The position numbers were made by a program, and so were the translations under genes. From Allomeiothermus silvanus DSM 9946 (lineage in GTDB: Bacteria > Deinococcota > Deinococci > Deinococcales > Thermaceae): 64,000 bases of DNA. Position 1 is the stretch's first letter. The number at the start of each line of letters is the position of its first letter. The DNA is taken from NCBI RefSeq assembly GCF_000092125.1, contig NC_014212.1, positions 2,314,001 through 2,378,000 on the forward strand, given 5' to 3'. Positions 51,803 through 58,939 of this stretch are shown one piece after another. Below the pieces are notes generated by a model, which searched no databases, had not been told where the DNA came from, and saw only the letters and a list, made by a program, of their open reading frames with translations.

Positions 51803-52526
51803 TGCGGTCATGCTGCAGCTTTCCGGGGTGACCAAGCGCTTTGGCGGTCTGGTGGCGGTCAACAACGTCAGCCTCGAGGTACGCCAGGGCGAGATCCTGG
51901 CGGTGATCGGGCCGAACGGGGCGGGAAAGAGCACCTTGCTGAACCTGATCAGCGGGCTCTACCCCACCGACTCCGGCTCAATGCGCTTTCTCGAGGCCGA
52001 CATCACCCTCCTCCCGCCCGAGCAACGCGCCTGGCGGGGCCTGGGCCGGGCTTTTCAGATCGTGCAGCCCTTCCCCGAGATGACCGTGCGGGAAAACCTA
52101 TTGGTAGGCGGCATCTACGGCAAGCCACGAACCTCCATGAAAACCGCGCACAAGGTGGTGGAGGATGTGCTCAGGCTGACCGGCCTGGAGCCCAAAGCCG
52201 AGACCCCGGCGGGCGAACTGACCCTGCTCGAGGACAAGCGGCTGGAGATGGCCCGAGCCCTCTGCACCCAACCCAAGCTTCTCCTGCTCGACGAGGTGAT
52301 GGCCGGGTTGCGGCCCGCCGAGGCCATGGAGGCGGTCGAGCTGGTCAAAAAGGTGCGCTCGAGCGGGGTCACGGTCTTGTTCATCGAACACCTGATGCCG
52401 GTGGTGCGGGCGCTGGCGGAGCGGGTGGTAGTGATGGACTATGGCCAAGTCATCGCTGAAGGTCGTTACGACGAGGTGGCGCAAAACGCCAAAGTGCGCG
52501 AGGCGTATCTGGGGAGGAGCGCGTGA
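51795..52526 (+). CDS. ABC transporter ATPase, LivG type (second set)
   Basis: The product has 243 residues: Walker A GPNGAGKSTLLNLISGLYP, switch and D-loop in KLLLLDEVMAGLRPAEAM, and FIEHLMPVVRALAERVVVMD. The signature region reads LTLLEDKRLEMARALC in place of LSGGQ, a known LivG-like variation. The Walker B DEV replaces DEP. A repeat-filled gap follows before livF. Confidence 0.9.
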   Translation: MSSAVMLQLSGVTKRFGGLVAVNNVSLEVRQGEILAVIGPNGAGKSTLLNLISGLYPTDSGSMRFLEADITLLPPEQRAWRGLGRAFQIVQPFPEMTVRENLLVGGIYGKPRTSMKTAHKVVEDVLRLTGLEPKAETPAGELTLLEDKRLEMARALCTQPKLLLLDEVMAGLRPAEAMEAVELVKKVRSSGVTVLFIEHLMPVVRALAERVVVMDYGQVIAEGRYDEVAQNAKVREAYLGRSA

Positions 52527-52545
52527 AAACGCTAGATGCCGAGAA

Positions 52546-52610
52546 GTCATACGCCGTACGCCGTATGCCGTACGCTAAATTGCGTAGGACGTATGACGTA
52601 CGACGTACGC
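52546..52610. repeat. TACGTC-type hairpin repeat upstream of livF, copy 2
   Basis: Two long arms (52546-52575 and 52582-52610) pair at about 17 of 23 positions around the loop TAAATT. Both are built of TACGCCG/TACGTC units. Together with a short flank the element fills the 109-bp gap between livG and livF. It is related to the element at 37058-37122. Confidence 0.6.
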
Positions 52611-52635
52611 CCGAGCTGCAAGGCTGGAGACCGAC

Positions 52636-53340
52636 ATGAAGCTTACCGTCACCGACCTCACCGCCGGATACGCCAAGGCCCAGGTGCTTTTCGGGGTGAG
52701 CCTCGAGGTTTCCCAGGGCGAACTGGTAGCGCTGCTAGGCGCTAATGGGGCTGGCAAAACCACCCTGCTGCGCACCGTCTCCGGGCTTATACGGCCCTGG
52801 GGCGGGAGCGTACAGCTAGACGGGCGCGACCTCAGTGGGCTTTCCGCCGCGAAACGCGCCCGGTTGGGCCTAGGGCACGTCCCCGAGGGGCGGCAGCTCT
52901 TCCCTCTTATGAGCGTCGAGGAAAACCTCCTGTTGGGAGCGGCTTTCCTGGCTTGGGAGGGCCGGCTGGAGAGCCTCGAGCGCATCTATGCCCTCTTCCC
53001 CCGTCTGGCCGAGCGGCGTAGGCAGCTAGCCGGAACCATGTCCGGGGGCGAGCAGCAGATGCTGGCCATCGGGCGGGCTCTGATGGGACGGCCTAAGCTT
53101 CTGATGGTGGACGAACCTAGCCTAGGCCTCTCCCCAAAGCTAGCCGAGGAGGTACTCCTGACGCTCTCGAGGGTCAAGGCCGAGGGCATCGGTGTGCTGC
53201 TGGTGGAGCAAAATGTGGCGCTTTCGCTCGAGGTAGCCGACCGGGGCTACGTGATCGAACATGGGAAGTGTATGCTCTCGGGCTCCGCAGCCGAACTCGC
53301 GCACGACGAGGGTGTGCAAAAGGCCTATCTAGCTTTGTAG
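52636..53340 (+). CDS. ABC transporter ATPase, LivF type (second set)
   Basis: The product has 234 residues with ANGAGKTTLLRTVSGLI, TMSGGEQQMLAIGRALMGRP and LLMVDEPSLGLSPKLAEEV. It completes the second importer. GGCTGGAGACCGAC precedes the ATG. The SDR gene follows after 17 bp. Confidence 0.92.
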   Translation: MKLTVTDLTAGYAKAQVLFGVSLEVSQGELVALLGANGAGKTTLLRTVSGLIRPWGGSVQLDGRDLSGLSAAKRARLGLGHVPEGRQLFPLMSVEENLLLGAAFLAWEGRLESLERIYALFPRLAERRRQLAGTMSGGEQQMLAIGRALMGRPKLLMVDEPSLGLSPKLAEEVLLTLSRVKAEGIGVLLVEQNVALSLEVADRGYVIEHGKCMLSGSAAELAHDEGVQKAYLAL

Positions 53341-53357
53341 CCCAGTAGGATAAAACC

Positions 53358-54116
53358 ATGCAACTGCAAGGGAAAACCGCACTTATCACCGGGGCCGGGA
53401 GCGGCATCGGCAAGGCCATCGCCGAGGTCTTTGCCCGCGAGGGCGCCAAAGTTATCCTCAATGACCTCTCGCAAAGCGGCAGCGAGGTCGCCCAGGCGCT
53501 CGGGGGAACCTTCATCCAGGCTGACCTCTCAAACCAGGAAGCCGTCAAGGATTTGGCCCGGAAGGCGCTCGAGCAAGGCCCAGTGGATATCCTGGTCAAT
53601 AACGCCGGGCTTCAGCGCATCCACCCGGTAGAGGAGTTTCCCGAGCAAACCTGGAACCTGATGCTCCAGGTGCTTCTCGGCGCGCCGTTTCAACTCATCA
53701 AGTACACCCTGCCGGGGATGAAGGCTAAGCGCTGGGGCCGTATCCTCAACATCGCAAGCCTGCACGGCCTGGTAGCCAGCCCCTTCAAGTCGGCGTACGT
53801 CTCGGCCAAGCACGGGCTGCTGGGCCTCACCAAAACCGTCGCGCTGGAGGTGGCCGAATACGGGATCACCTGCAATGCGATCTGCCCCGCCTACGTCAAG
53901 ACCTCCCTCGTCCAGGCACAGATTGCCGACCAAGCCCGCACCCTGCACATCCCCGAGAGCGAGGTGTTGGAGAGGGTGATGCTAGCCCCGGCAGCCATCA
54001 AGCGCTTGATCGAACCATGGGAGGTAGCCGAATACGCCCTGTTCCTGGCCTCCGACAAAGCCGGGGCCATCACCGGGTCGGCCCAGGTCATCGATCTGGG
54101 CTGGACGGCTCGATAA
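53358..54116 (+). CDS. SDR dehydrogenase, 3-hydroxybutyrate dehydrogenase-like
   Basis: The product has 252 residues. The cofactor motif is TGAGSGIGKAIAEVFAREGA, followed by NNAGLQRIHPVEEFPEQTWN, the catalytic Ser in LNIASLHGLVAS and YVSAKHG with Tyr and Lys. LQRIHPVEEF and NAICPAYVKTSLVQAQIADQ are close to (R)-3-hydroxybutyrate dehydrogenase. Together with MaoC it could oxidise (R)-3-hydroxyacyl groups. It is the last gene of the operon; a strong terminator follows 20 bp later. Confidence 0.88.
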   Translation: MQLQGKTALITGAGSGIGKAIAEVFAREGAKVILNDLSQSGSEVAQALGGTFIQADLSNQEAVKDLARKALEQGPVDILVNNAGLQRIHPVEEFPEQTWNLMLQVLLGAPFQLIKYTLPGMKAKRWGRILNIASLHGLVASPFKSAYVSAKHGLLGLTKTVALEVAEYGITCNAICPAYVKTSLVQAQIADQARTLHIPESEVLERVMLAPAAIKRLIEPWEVAEYALFLASDKAGAITGSAQVIDLGWTAR

Positions 54117-54135
54117 ACACTTATTACCAGCGTAT

Positions 54136-54162
54136 AACCGTGGGCTTGCCCCACGGTTTTTT
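54136..54162 (+). terminator. Intrinsic terminator of the acyl-CoA/ABC operon
   Basis: AACCGTGGG (54136-54144) pairs perfectly with CCCACGGTT (54150-54158), loop of 5, followed by a T-run. This is the clearest terminator in the window and marks the end of the unit that starts at 45090. Confidence 0.9.
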
Positions 54163-54283
54163 CTTGCTGGCTACCTCGGCAAAAGTCCCCTTGGCTCGAG
54201 CTCATTCGCCCCTGATCGCCCCTCTGGCCCCATGCGATAGCCGAATAAATACTTAGCCTAAGGCCAAGGTTTTGATGAGGGTC

Positions 54284-54312
54284 TTGTGAAAACGCATATC
54301 GGTATGTATACT
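54284..54312 (+). promoter_or_regulatory. Strong sigma-A promoter of a small-ORF operon
   Basis: TTGTGA (54284-54289), 17-bp spacer, TATACT (54307-54312). TAAGGAGGTGAGG follows at once and leads to a GTG at 54337. A CATATCGGTATG dyad lies between the two hexamers and might be an operator. The gap 54163-54283 holds nothing else recognised. Confidence 0.7.
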
Positions 54313-54336
54313 TGCAAGGTATAAGGAGGTGAGGCA

Positions 54337-54438
54337 GTGGTTCGAGACAGCATGCAAACCGTTTTTACCCCCTGCGGTGAATGGCGAACTACCCTAGGCC
54401 ACCCAGCCATCACCCCCTTAGGCAAACTCCCCCGCTAA
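54337..54438 (+). CDS. Small ORF, 33 residues
   Basis: GTG start with a near-perfect TAAGGAGGTGAGG upstream. The product begins VVRDSMQTVFTPCGEWRTTL and ends GKLPR. It has one Cys and no clear membrane segment. It could be a small protein or a leader peptide for the two ORFs behind it. The 156-bp stretch that follows has an inverted repeat TTTGACGG...CCGTCAAA (54532-54563). Confidence 0.45.
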   Translation: MVRDSMQTVFTPCGEWRTTLGHPAITPLGKLPR

Positions 54439-54594
54439 CAATTCAGTTGCCTAAGGAACCGGCCCGAGATTGCAGGCGCGGACGCGTATTTGTGTCCCTA
54501 GGCATTCAGGCAAGGCAACCCGACCGGCTTTGACGGACTTCTGCTCCAACAACCCGCCGTCAAACAGCCCTTCCCTGACCCCAGGAGGAGCGAG

Positions 54595-54756
54595 ATGTCT
54601 CTTTTCGAGTTTTACGTGCAGTCAATGACCGCTCGGCAGAGGATTGCTGCTCTCCAACGCGAGGCCGAGGCGGTGCGAGCCGTCCGCAAGCCCAAATTTT
54701 CCTTCGCGTTACCCAAGTTCCACGTGGCGGGGCGTCGAAAAGCCCCGAGTGCCTAA
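54595..54756 (+). CDS. Small basic ORF, 53 residues
   Basis: ATG with AGGAGGAGCGAG just upstream. The product begins MSLFEFYVQSMTARQRIAAL, continues QREAEAVRAVRKPKFSFALP and ends with a basic tail. It looks helical and strongly basic, like a small nucleic-acid-binding or membrane-surface protein; no family is recognised. Good ribosome site and position in an apparent operon support it. Confidence 0.5.
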   Translation: MSLFEFYVQSMTARQRIAALQREAEAVRAVRKPKFSFALPKFHVAGRRKAPSA

Positions 54757-54780
54757 GGCTACCTGTATTTGGAGGATGTT

Positions 54781-54987
54781 ATGTATCCCAATCCCGAGAT
54801 GGCTAAAAAGCTCGCCCGCGAGCGGGCCGAAGCTATACAGCAAGAAGCCAACCAGCGTCGGTTGCTCCAGGAAGCAGGGCTCGAGTTGGCCAGGCCTTTC
54901 CGGCACCGGCTGGCCTTCTGGCTCGCCCAGCTGGCCCAGCGTCTGGACGCTGAGGTCATGCTAAAGCTCAAAATTCCTTCCAGATAA
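54781..54987 (+). CDS. Small charged helical ORF, 68 residues
   Basis: The ATG at 54781 has TTTGGAGGATGTT upstream. The product begins MYPNPEMAKKLARERAEAIQ, has an EANQRRLLQEAG coiled-coil-like middle and an amphipathic end (HRLAFWLAQLAQRLDAEV). It lies 24 bp after the 53-residue ORF and 15 bp before a hairpin terminator. The three ORFs likely form one transcript. Function unknown. Confidence 0.6.
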   Translation: MYPNPEMAKKLARERAEAIQQEANQRRLLQEAGLELARPFRHRLAFWLAQLAQRLDAEVMLKLKIPSR

Positions 54988-55002
54988 TTCTTTAGCTAAA
55001 AC

Positions 55003-55036
55003 CCCCACGGGAAGCAACTAGAGACTTCCCGTGGGG
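55003..55036. terminator. Bidirectional hairpin between small ORFs and trmFO
   Basis: CCCCACGGGAAG (55003-55014) pairs perfectly with CTTCCCGTGGGG (55025-55036). In the minus direction GTTTTAGC follows, so it best serves trmFO, whose stop codon lies in the loop. It may also end the small-ORF transcript. Confidence 0.75.
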
Positions 55037-56358
55037 TGCTTGTCCTGCTTGCTGCGAGGCGAAACAAACGCCTCGAGCCATCCTACAAACGCTTGCAACC
55101 CCCGGTGGTACATCTGCACGCGCTTTTCGGTCTTGCTGCCCTTGCCCTTGATCGGGGGAACCAAACCCCAGTTAGCGTTCATCGGTTGAAAACCCTGGGG
55201 GTTGGCGGTAGCCAGGTAGCGCACCAGTCCGCCCAGCATGGAGGTCTCGGGGGGCAGGGTGGGCTCCATACCCAAAGCCAGCCGCGCTGCATTTACCCCG
55301 GCGAGCCAGCCGGTCGCAGCAGAATCCAAATAGCCCTCCACGCCAGCCAGTACCCCGCACACAAATAAATGAGGATATTCACGGAACTGCATCGTCGGAA
55401 GGAGGAGCCGGGGCGCGTTGAGGTAGGTGTTACGGTGCATGACCCCATAGCGCACGATCTCGGCATGCTCGAGGCCAGGGATACTCTGCACCAAGAGCTT
55501 TTGGTCGCCCCACTTAAGTCCGGTCTGGAAGCCTACCAGGCTCCACATCCGCCCCTCGCGATCCTCCGCGCGCAGCTGCACCACCGCGAAGGGCTCCTGA
55601 CCGGTGCGCGGGTCGGGTAAGCCCACCGGCTTCATGGGCCCAAAAAGCGGGGTCTGATAGCCGCGCCGGGCCATCTCCTCGATGGGCATACAGCCTTCGA
55701 AAAACTCCAGGTGCTCCCAATCGTGGGGGGTGTGCTTTCTGGCCTGCGTCAGCACCTCGTAAAATCGGGCGTACTCCTCCTCGGTCAAGGGGCAGTTGAG
55801 GTAATCGGCGCTCTGCCCGTATCGTCCGGCACGGTACACAATATCGAGGTTGATGCTCTCCCCCAACACCACCGGTGCCGCCGCGTCGTAAAACCCTAAG
55901 AACTCCTCCCCAATCAGCGATTGCAGACGGGCCGCCAGGGCGTCGGAGGTGAGCGGGCCAGTAGCGATCACTACGATCCCCTGGGGGATCTCAGTGATTT
56001 CCTCGCGGACCACTTCGATGTAGGGGTGGCTCGAGACCGCCTGGGTAATGAAGGCCGAAAACCCCTCGCGTTCAACCGCCAAAGCCCCCCCAGCCGGAAT
56101 GCGGTGCAAGTCCGCGGCCCTCATCACTACCGAGCCCGCCGCCCGCATCTCGGCCTGTAGGAGTCCCTTAGCGTTGCTTGGCCCTTCCCCACCTAAGCTA
56201 TTCGAGCAGACCAACTCGGCGAAGCCCTCGGTACGGTGGGCCGGGGTCATCTTGTGCGGGCGCATCTCGTAAAGACGGACTTTCACGCCCGATTGGGCAG
56301 CAGCCAAAGCGGCCTCCGACCCAGCCAACCCAGCTCCGATGACATGAACACGATCCAT
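55018..56358 (-). CDS. trmFO: tRNA (uracil-54-C5)-methyltransferase, folate/FAD dependent
   Basis: The product has 446 residues, normal for TrmFO. The FAD-binding N-terminus is VHVIGAGLAGSEAALAAAQ. FAELVCSNSLGGEGPSNAKG and FFEGCMPIEEMARRGYQTPLFGP carry the two catalytic Cys regions. The protein makes m5U54 in tRNA using methylene-tetrahydrofolate, which stabilises tRNA in thermophiles. The gene stands alone on the minus strand. Confidence 0.95.
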   Translation of the reverse strand: MDRVHVIGAGLAGSEAALAAAQSGVKVRLYEMRPHKMTPAHRTEGFAELVCSNSLGGEGPSNAKGLLQAEMRAAGSVVMRAADLHRIPAGGALAVEREGFSAFITQAVSSHPYIEVVREEITEIPQGIVVIATGPLTSDALAARLQSLIGEEFLGFYDAAAPVVLGESINLDIVYRAGRYGQSADYLNCPLTEEEYARFYEVLTQARKHTPHDWEHLEFFEGCMPIEEMARRGYQTPLFGPMKPVGLPDPRTGQEPFAVVQLRAEDREGRMWSLVGFQTGLKWGDQKLLVQSIPGLEHAEIVRYGVMHRNTYLNAPRLLLPTMQFREYPHLFVCGVLAGVEGYLDSAATGWLAGVNAARLALGMEPTLPPETSMLGGLVRYLATANPQGFQPMNANWGLVPPIKGKGSKTEKRVQMYHRGLQAFVGWLEAFVSPRSKQDKHPTGSL

Positions 56359-56500
56359 CTCTTTACTCTAGCGCGTATCGGGACGCTCCGTGCCTGAGTT
56401 CATAACCTCCTCCGACACTCGCTCGCTAAACCTTAATCCCCATCATTTCGAGGTTCAGCCCATTCCGCCGACACATCGCTGTAGATCAAAATAGCTTCCC

Positions 56501-56878
56501 TCAGGTAGTCTCGTGGAGAAGCGGATTTTCAATCCTCCCCATTGTCCCTAAACTGCTTCCTATAAAGCCTCCAATACTTCCGCCCACAAGCCCGATCACA
56601 GCTCCTGCTGCTCCCCCTACCTCATGTGAGAGGGCCGAACCGAGAGCCAAGCCCACCAAGGCCCCCATCAAGGCCCCAGAGAAGACCCCACTCAAGATAC
56701 CGATAAACCGGTTGCCGGACCGGATCCAGACCAAGACCCCCACCACCGACCCCACGATGGCTCCACCCAAGCCGCTCATCACGCCCACCACGAAACCTAC
56801 GATCTGCAGGGTCTTGGCATCGGCGGTATGAGCCCCTGCTGCAGCAGCCAGGATCAAAGCATCAACTATCCCATTCAT
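56501..56878 (-). CDS. Glycine-zipper membrane protein at the cox locus
   Basis: The product has 125 residues and several Gly-rich hydrophobic helices (GGAIVGSVVGVLVW; GALMGALVGLALGSAL; AAGAVIGLVGGSIGGFIGSS). It overlaps the preceding small membrane gene by 17 bp, so it belongs to the cytochrome oxidase transcript. No family function is known to me. It may be a membrane oligomer or an oxidase-associated subunit. Confidence 0.65.
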   Translation of the reverse strand: MNGIVDALILAAAAGAHTADAKTLQIVGFVVGVMSGLGGAIVGSVVGVLVWIRSGNRFIGILSGVFSGALMGALVGLALGSALSHEVGGAAGAVIGLVGGSIGGFIGSSLGTMGRIENPLLHETT

Positions 56879-57170
56879 CTAAACCATCCTTAGCCGGGCG
56901 ATTTTTCAACCCGGAGCGGTACAGCAGATACCCCACCAAACCCACCAGGAGGAAGGGGATGGGCACCATCAATCCAAGTCCCCAGGCGTGGCCGATGTTT
57001 GCGTCGGCGTTCACCGGCCCCGAGTCCTGCGCGACCGTGCAGAGGAGGGTGGGGATGCCCAAGTCGGCCAGGAAGTAGGTCTCGCCGGAACTGGCCGAAA
57101 CCCCCGCCCGCACACTCCACCACAAGGCTCCGGCGGCCAATCCCACCGCTAACAAAAGGGCCAGAGCCAT
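56862..57170 (-). CDS. Small oxidase-operon membrane protein
   Basis: From the ATG at 57170 the product has 102 residues: an N-terminal helix (MALALLLAVGLAAGALWW), a loop with one Cys (TLLCTVAQDSGPVNAD) and a second helix (PIPFLLVGLVGYLLYRS). The frame is open far upstream but that part overlaps subunit IV in another frame. Probable accessory subunit or assembly factor of the oxidase; unknown family. Confidence 0.6.
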   Translation of the reverse strand: MALALLLAVGLAAGALWWSVRAGVSASSGETYFLADLGIPTLLCTVAQDSGPVNADANIGHAWGLGLMVPIPFLLVGLVGYLLYRSGLKNRPAKDGLDEWDS

Positions 57171-57190
57171 TCGGCGCACCGGCTCCTCCC

Positions 57191-57535
57191 CTATCGCCCG
57201 AAAAAGAGCTCCCGCACCCCGGCCACGTAGTTGCCCTCGGGGAGCAGGATCGCCACCAAGGCCATCAGCAGCAAAGGCGGCAATAAGATCGCCAGGATCA
57301 AGCCCAGCCGCTCGAAGCGCATGTGCATGAAAAATCCCACGATCAGTGCAGCCTTGATCAGCGCGAAGGCGGTGATCAGGAAGTGCCGCAGCCAGTCCGG
57401 GTGCACGTCGAAGTAATCCAGGAAATAAGACATCGCCGACAACACGAAGAGCAGACCCCACACGATCAGGTAGACCCTTATCGGCTGGTGCTGTTCGCCT
57501 TTGGTTGCGCTAGCGGTGGTCTCGGCGTATTCCAT
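57191..57535 (-). CDS. coxD: Cytochrome c oxidase subunit IV
   Basis: The product has 114 residues from MEYAETTAS (57535). Three helices (VYLIVWGLLFVLSAMSYFLD; FLITAFALIKAALIVGFFMHM; LILAILLPPLLLMALVAIL) and the FFMHMRFE motif identify the prokaryotic subunit IV (CyoD/CoxF type). It stabilises the oxidase core. ATG at 57565 is the alternative start. Confidence 0.85.
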   Translation of the reverse strand: MEYAETTASATKGEQHQPIRVYLIVWGLLFVLSAMSYFLDYFDVHPDWLRHFLITAFALIKAALIVGFFMHMRFERLGLILAILLPPLLLMALVAILLPEGNYVAGVRELFFGR

Positions 57536-57586
57536 GTTTCCCCCTTGGCCCATTGCCGATTGCAAAAGCTTTTAGCGATGAGCTGT

Positions 57587-58303
57587 TTAGAACAGGTAAA
57601 AGAATGCGAAGATGAAAACCCACACCAAATCCACGAAGTGCCAGTAGAGCCCGCAAATTTCCACACCTACGTAACTGCCCCGGTCGTAGACCCCTTTCAG
57701 TACCCGCACCGCTACCGCGGTGAGGTAGATCACCCCGATGGTTACGTGCAGGCCGTGGAAGCCAGTGAGCATGAAGAAGGAGGAGCCGAACTGGGGTGCG
57801 CCCATGGGGTTGGCCCAGGGGCGGAAGCCCAGGTCCACGATGAGGTGGGTCCACTCGAAAGCCTGCATCGAGACGAAGGTCAGGCCCAGCAGGGCGGTGA
57901 GCACCATGAATATGGCAGTCTGCACCTTACGTTTGGCATAGGCGTGATAGACCGCGATGGCCATGGTTCCGCTCGAGCTGATGAGCACCACGGTCATGAT
58001 GGCGATGAGCAGGAGCGGAACCTCGGTCTCGCCGATTCGCAGGGCGAAAACTTCTTTAGGTGAAGGCCAGGAGTTGGTTGCGCTGGCCGCCAGCCGGGCC
58101 GAGGCGTAACTGGTGATAAAAGAGCCAAAGATAAAGGTGTCGGAGAGCAAGAAGATCCACATCATGGCCTTGCCCCAGACCACCTTAAAGGCCGAGAGGT
58201 CGCTAGCCCAATCGCTCACCAGTTGGCTAGGGCTTTTTAGGGTTCGCTTGGGGTGTCGCTCCACGCTGCCTCCTAATTGCCTTGCGGACCGCGGGTTGCT
58301 CAA
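57587..58303 (-). CDS. coxC: Cytochrome c oxidase subunit III
   Basis: The product has 238 residues with five or more helices and the subunit III signature (QAFEWTHLIVDLGFRP; FFMLTGFHGLHVTIGVIYLT; CGLYWHFVDLVWVFIFAFFY). Subunit III supports proton uptake and stability of subunit I. It follows a second, shorter subunit III-like gene in the operon. Confidence 0.9.
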   Translation of the reverse strand: MSNPRSARQLGGSVERHPKRTLKSPSQLVSDWASDLSAFKVVWGKAMMWIFLLSDTFIFGSFITSYASARLAASATNSWPSPKEVFALRIGETEVPLLLIAIMTVVLISSSGTMAIAVYHAYAKRKVQTAIFMVLTALLGLTFVSMQAFEWTHLIVDLGFRPWANPMGAPQFGSSFFMLTGFHGLHVTIGVIYLTAVAVRVLKGVYDRGSYVGVEICGLYWHFVDLVWVFIFAFFYLF

Positions 58304-58327
58304 GATTTGCCCGCAACTGCCAGCGTT

Positions 58328-58936
58328 TCAGGTCAACAACAGCAGCCCGTACAGCACCGCCCAGACCGCCAGCAGAAAGTGCCAATAGAGGGCACAAAGT
58401 TCGATCCTGAGGGGGGTGGGGCGGGCGCTCACCACCGCCCAGGCCACCAATCCCCCGGCCAGGTGCAAGCCGTGCAGGGCGGTGATCAGGTAGAAGAAGC
58501 TCGAGGAGGGGTTGCTGCTCACCCCGAAGCCCAGGCTCTGCAACTGCCTCCAGGCCAGCAGTTGACCCAGGATAAAGAGCACCCCCAAGACCCCGCCCAG
58601 CCGCACTCCGGTGCGGACCCCCTGCGCTTCTCCTTTGCGGGCAGCCCAAGCGGCCCGCTGGAAAAACAGGCTCGAGCAAGCCAGCACCGCGGTGTTGAGC
58701 CACAAAAGCCCCGGCTTAGGGCTGCTTTTCCAGTCCGGTAAGCCCATCCGCACCACGTAGGCGCTCACCAGGGCCGAGAAAATCACCGTGACTACTGCTA
58801 GCAGGATCCATACCCCGATCTTAGCGGTAGGTAGGGGGAAGGCTCCGGGTGGGGGATCTCCCCCCCCACCGCCCGACCCCCGGCCTCCGCGGTCATGGAC
58901 TCCGCCGAAGCCATCCCGCTCCTTCACTTGAGGCAT
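58328..58936 (-). CDS. Second subunit III-like protein
   Basis: The product has 202 residues. A Gly-rich hydrophilic N-terminus (GGRGSGGGGGDPPPGAFPLP) precedes helices with FFYLITALHGLHLAGGLVAW and LCALYWHFLLAVWAVLYGLL, matching subunit III motifs but without the EWTHLI stretch. It lies directly after coxA. It may form the two-helix plus five-helix arrangement found in some oxidases or be a paralogue. Confidence 0.82.
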   Translation of the reverse strand: MPQVKERDGFGGVHDRGGRGSGGGGGDPPPGAFPLPTAKIGVWILLAVVTVIFSALVSAYVVRMGLPDWKSSPKPGLLWLNTAVLACSSLFFQRAAWAARKGEAQGVRTGVRLGGVLGVLFILGQLLAWRQLQSLGFGVSSNPSSSFFYLITALHGLHLAGGLVAWAVVSARPTPLRIELCALYWHFLLAVWAVLYGLLLLT

Positions 58937-58939
58937 AGC

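Noticed and set aside
57323-58063. 246-codon plus-strand ORF opposite coxC and subunit IV
   Set aside because: Antisense of clear oxidase genes; composition (His, Glu, Gly) mirrors membrane helices read backwards.
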